A stretch of DNA of 18,195 bases, taken from the NCBI GenBank assembly GCA_036263155.1, contig DATAHN010000095.1, positions 1-18,195 on the forward strand, given 5' to 3'. Below are positions 16,267 through 18,195 of the stretch, one piece after another. The notes beneath the pieces are model-generated. The model had not been told where the DNA came from, did not search any database, and saw only the letters and a list, made by a program, of their open reading frames with translations. Position numbers and translations under genes: made by a program. This DNA is from DASUBN01 sp036263155 (GTDB taxonomy: Bacteria; Pseudomonadota; Gammaproteobacteria; Natronospirales; REEB76). Every line of letters starts with the position of its first letter. The first letter of the stretch is position 1.

Positions 16267-17640
16267 TCAGCAGCGCGGTGCGGCGTTTCGCTCTAGTCTG
16301 TCAATTAGTTTCTCGTGGAAGCCGCCGAAGCCGCCGTTGCTCATGATGAGGATGTGGTCGCCCCGCTGCACCTCGGCCATCACCGCGTCCGTGAGCGCGC
16401 CGATGTCCTGGATCACGCTGGCGCGGGTGCCGAGGGAAGCGAAAGTCCCCGCCACGTCCCACTTCACGTTGGGCGCCTGATAGACGAACACCCGGTCCGC
16501 ATCCTTGAGCGAACCCGCCAAGGTGTCCCGGTGCACACCCATCTTCATGGTGGCGGAGCGCGGCTCCATCACCGCGAGTATCCGTTCCTTGCCGACCCGG
16601 GCCCTGAGGCCCGCGAGGGTGGTGGCGACGGCGGTGGGGTGGTGGGCGAAGTCGTCGTACACCGTCACGCCATCCACCTTCGCGCGGACCTCGAGGCGGC
16701 GCTTCACACCCTGGAACGTGGCCAGCGCCGCCGCGGCCCGCTCCGGCGTGACGCCGGCGTGCTGCGCCGCCGCCATGGCGGCGAGCGCGTTGTTCACGTT
16801 ATGGGCGCCGAGCAGCTTCCATTCCACCCTGGCCACGGTCTTCCCCTTATAGAGGACGCCGAAGGCACTGCCGTCCGTCCGTGCATCGGACGCCTGCCAG
16901 TCAGCCTCCGGCGTGCCGAAGCTCTGGCGCGGCGTCCAGCAGCCCCGCGCGATCACCCGCGCCAGCGCCGCGTCGGCGCCGTTCACCACGATCAGGCCGT
17001 TGCCCGGCACCGAGCGCAGGAGGTAATGGAACTGGGTCTCGATGGCGGCCAAGTCCGGGAAGATGTCGGCGTGGTCGTATTCGAGGTTGTTCAGCACCAG
17101 GGTGCGGGGCCGGTAGTGCAGGAACTTCGAGCCCTTGTCGAAGAATGCCGTGTCGTACTCATCGGCCTCAACCACGAAGTGCCGGCCCTCGCCGAGCCGC
17201 GCCGAGACGCCGAAGTCCGGCGCCACGCCGCCGATGAGGAAGCCGGGCTTCAGGCCCGCCTGCTCCAGGATCCAGGCGGTCATGGAGGTGGTGGTGGTCT
17301 TGCCGTGGGTGCCGGCGATCGCGATCACGTGGCGGTTGCGCAGGAGCTGCTCGTACAGCCACTGCGGGCCGGACTGGTAGGCGATGCCCTCCGCCAGCAC
17401 GTGCTCCAGCGCAGGGTTGCCGCGCGAGAGCGCGTTGCCCACCACCACCACATCCGGCGCGGGCTTGAGGTGCTCCGGCTTGTAGCCCTGGAACAGCCTG
17501 ATCCCCAGCGCCTCGAGCTGCGTGCTCATGGGCGGATACACGTCCACGTCGGAGCCCTCCACCTCGTGGCCGAGCGCCTTGGCGAGAGCCGCGATGCCCC
17601 CCATGAACGTGCCGCAGATGCCGAGGATATGTATGCGCAT
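16267..17640 (-). CDS. mpl: UDP-N-acetylmuramate:L-alanyl-gamma-D-glutamyl-meso-diaminopimelate ligase
   Basis: A 457-residue cytosolic Mur-family ligase that attaches the recycled tripeptide to UDP-MurNAc, returning cell-wall peptide to peptidoglycan synthesis. HILGICGTFMGGIAALA at the start binds the nucleotide sugar, AGTHGKTTTTSM is the ATP loop, EADEYDTAFFDKGSKF and NNLEYDHADIFPDL are Mpl-type, and YDDFAHHPTAV is the C-terminal lobe signature. GTFMGG and DTAFFDKGSKF fit Mpl better than MurC. The length equals E. coli Mpl. ATG 17640 is chosen over one 36 bases upstream because it begins directly at the conserved beta-strand and AAGGG lies six bases ahead. It diverges from rnd across 59 bases. 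Confidence 0.95.
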   Translation of the reverse strand: MRIHILGICGTFMGGIAALAKALGHEVEGSDVDVYPPMSTQLEALGIRLFQGYKPEHLKPAPDVVVVGNALSRGNPALEHVLAEGIAYQSGPQWLYEQLLRNRHVIAIAGTHGKTTTTSMTAWILEQAGLKPGFLIGGVAPDFGVSARLGEGRHFVVEADEYDTAFFDKGSKFLHYRPRTLVLNNLEYDHADIFPDLAAIETQFHYLLRSVPGNGLIVVNGADAALARVIARGCWTPRQSFGTPEADWQASDARTDGSAFGVLYKGKTVARVEWKLLGAHNVNNALAAMAAAQHAGVTPERAAAALATFQGVKRRLEVRAKVDGVTVYDDFAHHPTAVATTLAGLRARVGKERILAVMEPRSATMKMGVHRDTLAGSLKDADRVFVYQAPNVKWDVAGTFASLGTRASVIQDIGALTDAVMAEVQRGDHILIMSNGGFGGFHEKLIDRLERNAAPRC

Positions 17641-17699
17641 GCGAACCCTTGGACTCGCTGCATGATAACCTGACACCCCCGCATTTGCCGCTGCCGTGC

Positions 17700-18195
17700 A
17701 TGTCCGACGCCTACCAGTACATCGACTCCCCTGCCGCCCTGGACGCGCTGTGCCGCCACCTCAAGGGCCAGCCCTGGATCGCGGTGGACACGGAGTTCAT
17801 GCGCGAGCGCACCTACTATCCCGAGCTCTGCCTGGTGCAGGTGGCCACCGACGAGCAGGTGGCCTGCATCGACACCCTGGCTCTGCCCTCGCTGCAGCCG
17901 CTCCTGGACGTGCTGCTGGACCCTGCCACCCTCAAGGTGCTGCACGCGGCGCGCCAGGACCTGGAGATCTTCTACCACCTGGCCGGCAAGGTGCCGGCGC
18001 CGGTGTTCGACACCCAGGTGGCGGCGCGCTTCCTGGGCCTGCCGGACCAGGCGGGCTACGGCGCGGTGGTGCAGTCCTTGCTCGGCATCACGCTCGACAA
18101 GAGCCATGCCCGCACCGACTGGGCGCGCCGGCCGCTGCCCGCGGCGGCGCTGGAGTACGCCGCCGATGACGTGCGCCACCTGCGCGACATCTACA
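17700..18195 (+). CDS. rnd: Ribonuclease D, 3' end cut by window edge
   Basis: The first 165 codons of a DEDD-family 3'-5' exoribonuclease that trims tRNA and other small RNA ends. Motif I is VDTEFMRERTYYPELCLVQV (Asp and Glu metal ligands), motif II is LHAARQDLEIFYHL, and motif III is EYAADDVRHL, preceded by TDWARRPL, all in the usual order and spacing. The C-terminal HRDC domains lie beyond the window. The ATG at 17700 is the first start after the mpl divergent gap and matches the family N-terminus; no strong ribosome-binding site or promoter is seen in the 59-base gap. RNase T is related but shorter and lacks this N-terminal pattern. Confidence 0.94.
   Translation, partial: MSDAYQYIDSPAALDALCRHLKGQPWIAVDTEFMRERTYYPELCLVQVATDEQVACIDTLALPSLQPLLDVLLDPATLKVLHAARQDLEIFYHLAGKVPAPVFDTQVAARFLGLPDQAGYGAVVQSLLGITLDKSHARTDWARRPLPAAALEYAADDVRHLRDIY

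Noticed and set aside
16315..17673. A 452-codon open frame on the plus strand opposite mpl
   Set aside because: The minus strand carries an intact Mpl with all motifs; the plus frame is a compositional shadow.
17696..18169. A 157-codon frame at the right end of the plus strand
   Set aside because: The frame starting at 17700 encodes RNase D with three DEDD motifs; this one is its shifted shadow.

Overview
The window looks like a piece of a high-GC gammaproteobacterial chromosome. The evidence is the gene content (exbB-exbD-tonB, Mpl, RNase D, hemL, rubredoxin-thiD-thiE), an SAH riboswitch of the beta/gammaproteobacterial type in front of ahcY, and uniformly GC-rich third codon positions. Genes are tightly packed and switch strand often. 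I see no rRNA, tRNA, insertion sequence, phage gene or CRISPR array, so this is core chromosome rather than a mobile region. Assignment below class is not possible from the sequence alone.

Layout. Positions 1-2340 (minus strand) hold an exbB-exbD-tonB operon for proton-driven outer-membrane transport, followed by a 2-hydroxychromene-2-carboxylate isomerase-like gene cut by the window edge. A 314-base divergent region (2341-2654) separates it from metK. Positions 2655-5384 (plus) carry metK, an SAH riboswitch and ahcY, i.e. SAM synthesis and SAH removal, closed by a strong terminator. ilvE and a cysK-type cysteine synthase follow. Positions 7498-9272 contain a CCoAOMT-type O-methyltransferase (minus), a secreted TraB/GumN-family protein (plus) and a 54-residue rubredoxin (minus). 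thiD and thiE (plus, ATGA overlap) make the pyrimidine half and the joining step of thiamine synthesis.

Positions 10795-13682 (minus) hold the most unusual part: a membrane Ser/Thr kinase whose periplasmic end is a TonB C-terminal domain, translationally coupled to a PP2C phosphatase. The pair lies head-on against thiE and diverges from hemL. hemL (TTG start) and a stand-alone cyclic-nucleotide-binding-fold protein follow, then a bidirectional terminator. On the other side of it are a Lon-substrate-binding-domain protein and the murein-recycling ligase mpl (minus), and the start of rnd (plus), cut by the right edge.

How it fits together: metK, the SAH riboswitch and ahcY form a SAM/SAH homeostasis unit, and the nearby O-methyltransferase and cysteine synthase use related metabolites, though nothing in the sequence shows co-regulation. 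The window has two proteins with TonB C-terminal domains. One has the SxxxH transmembrane motif expected of an ExbB/ExbD-driven transducer. The other, the kinase, lacks it and is more plausibly a signalling protein.
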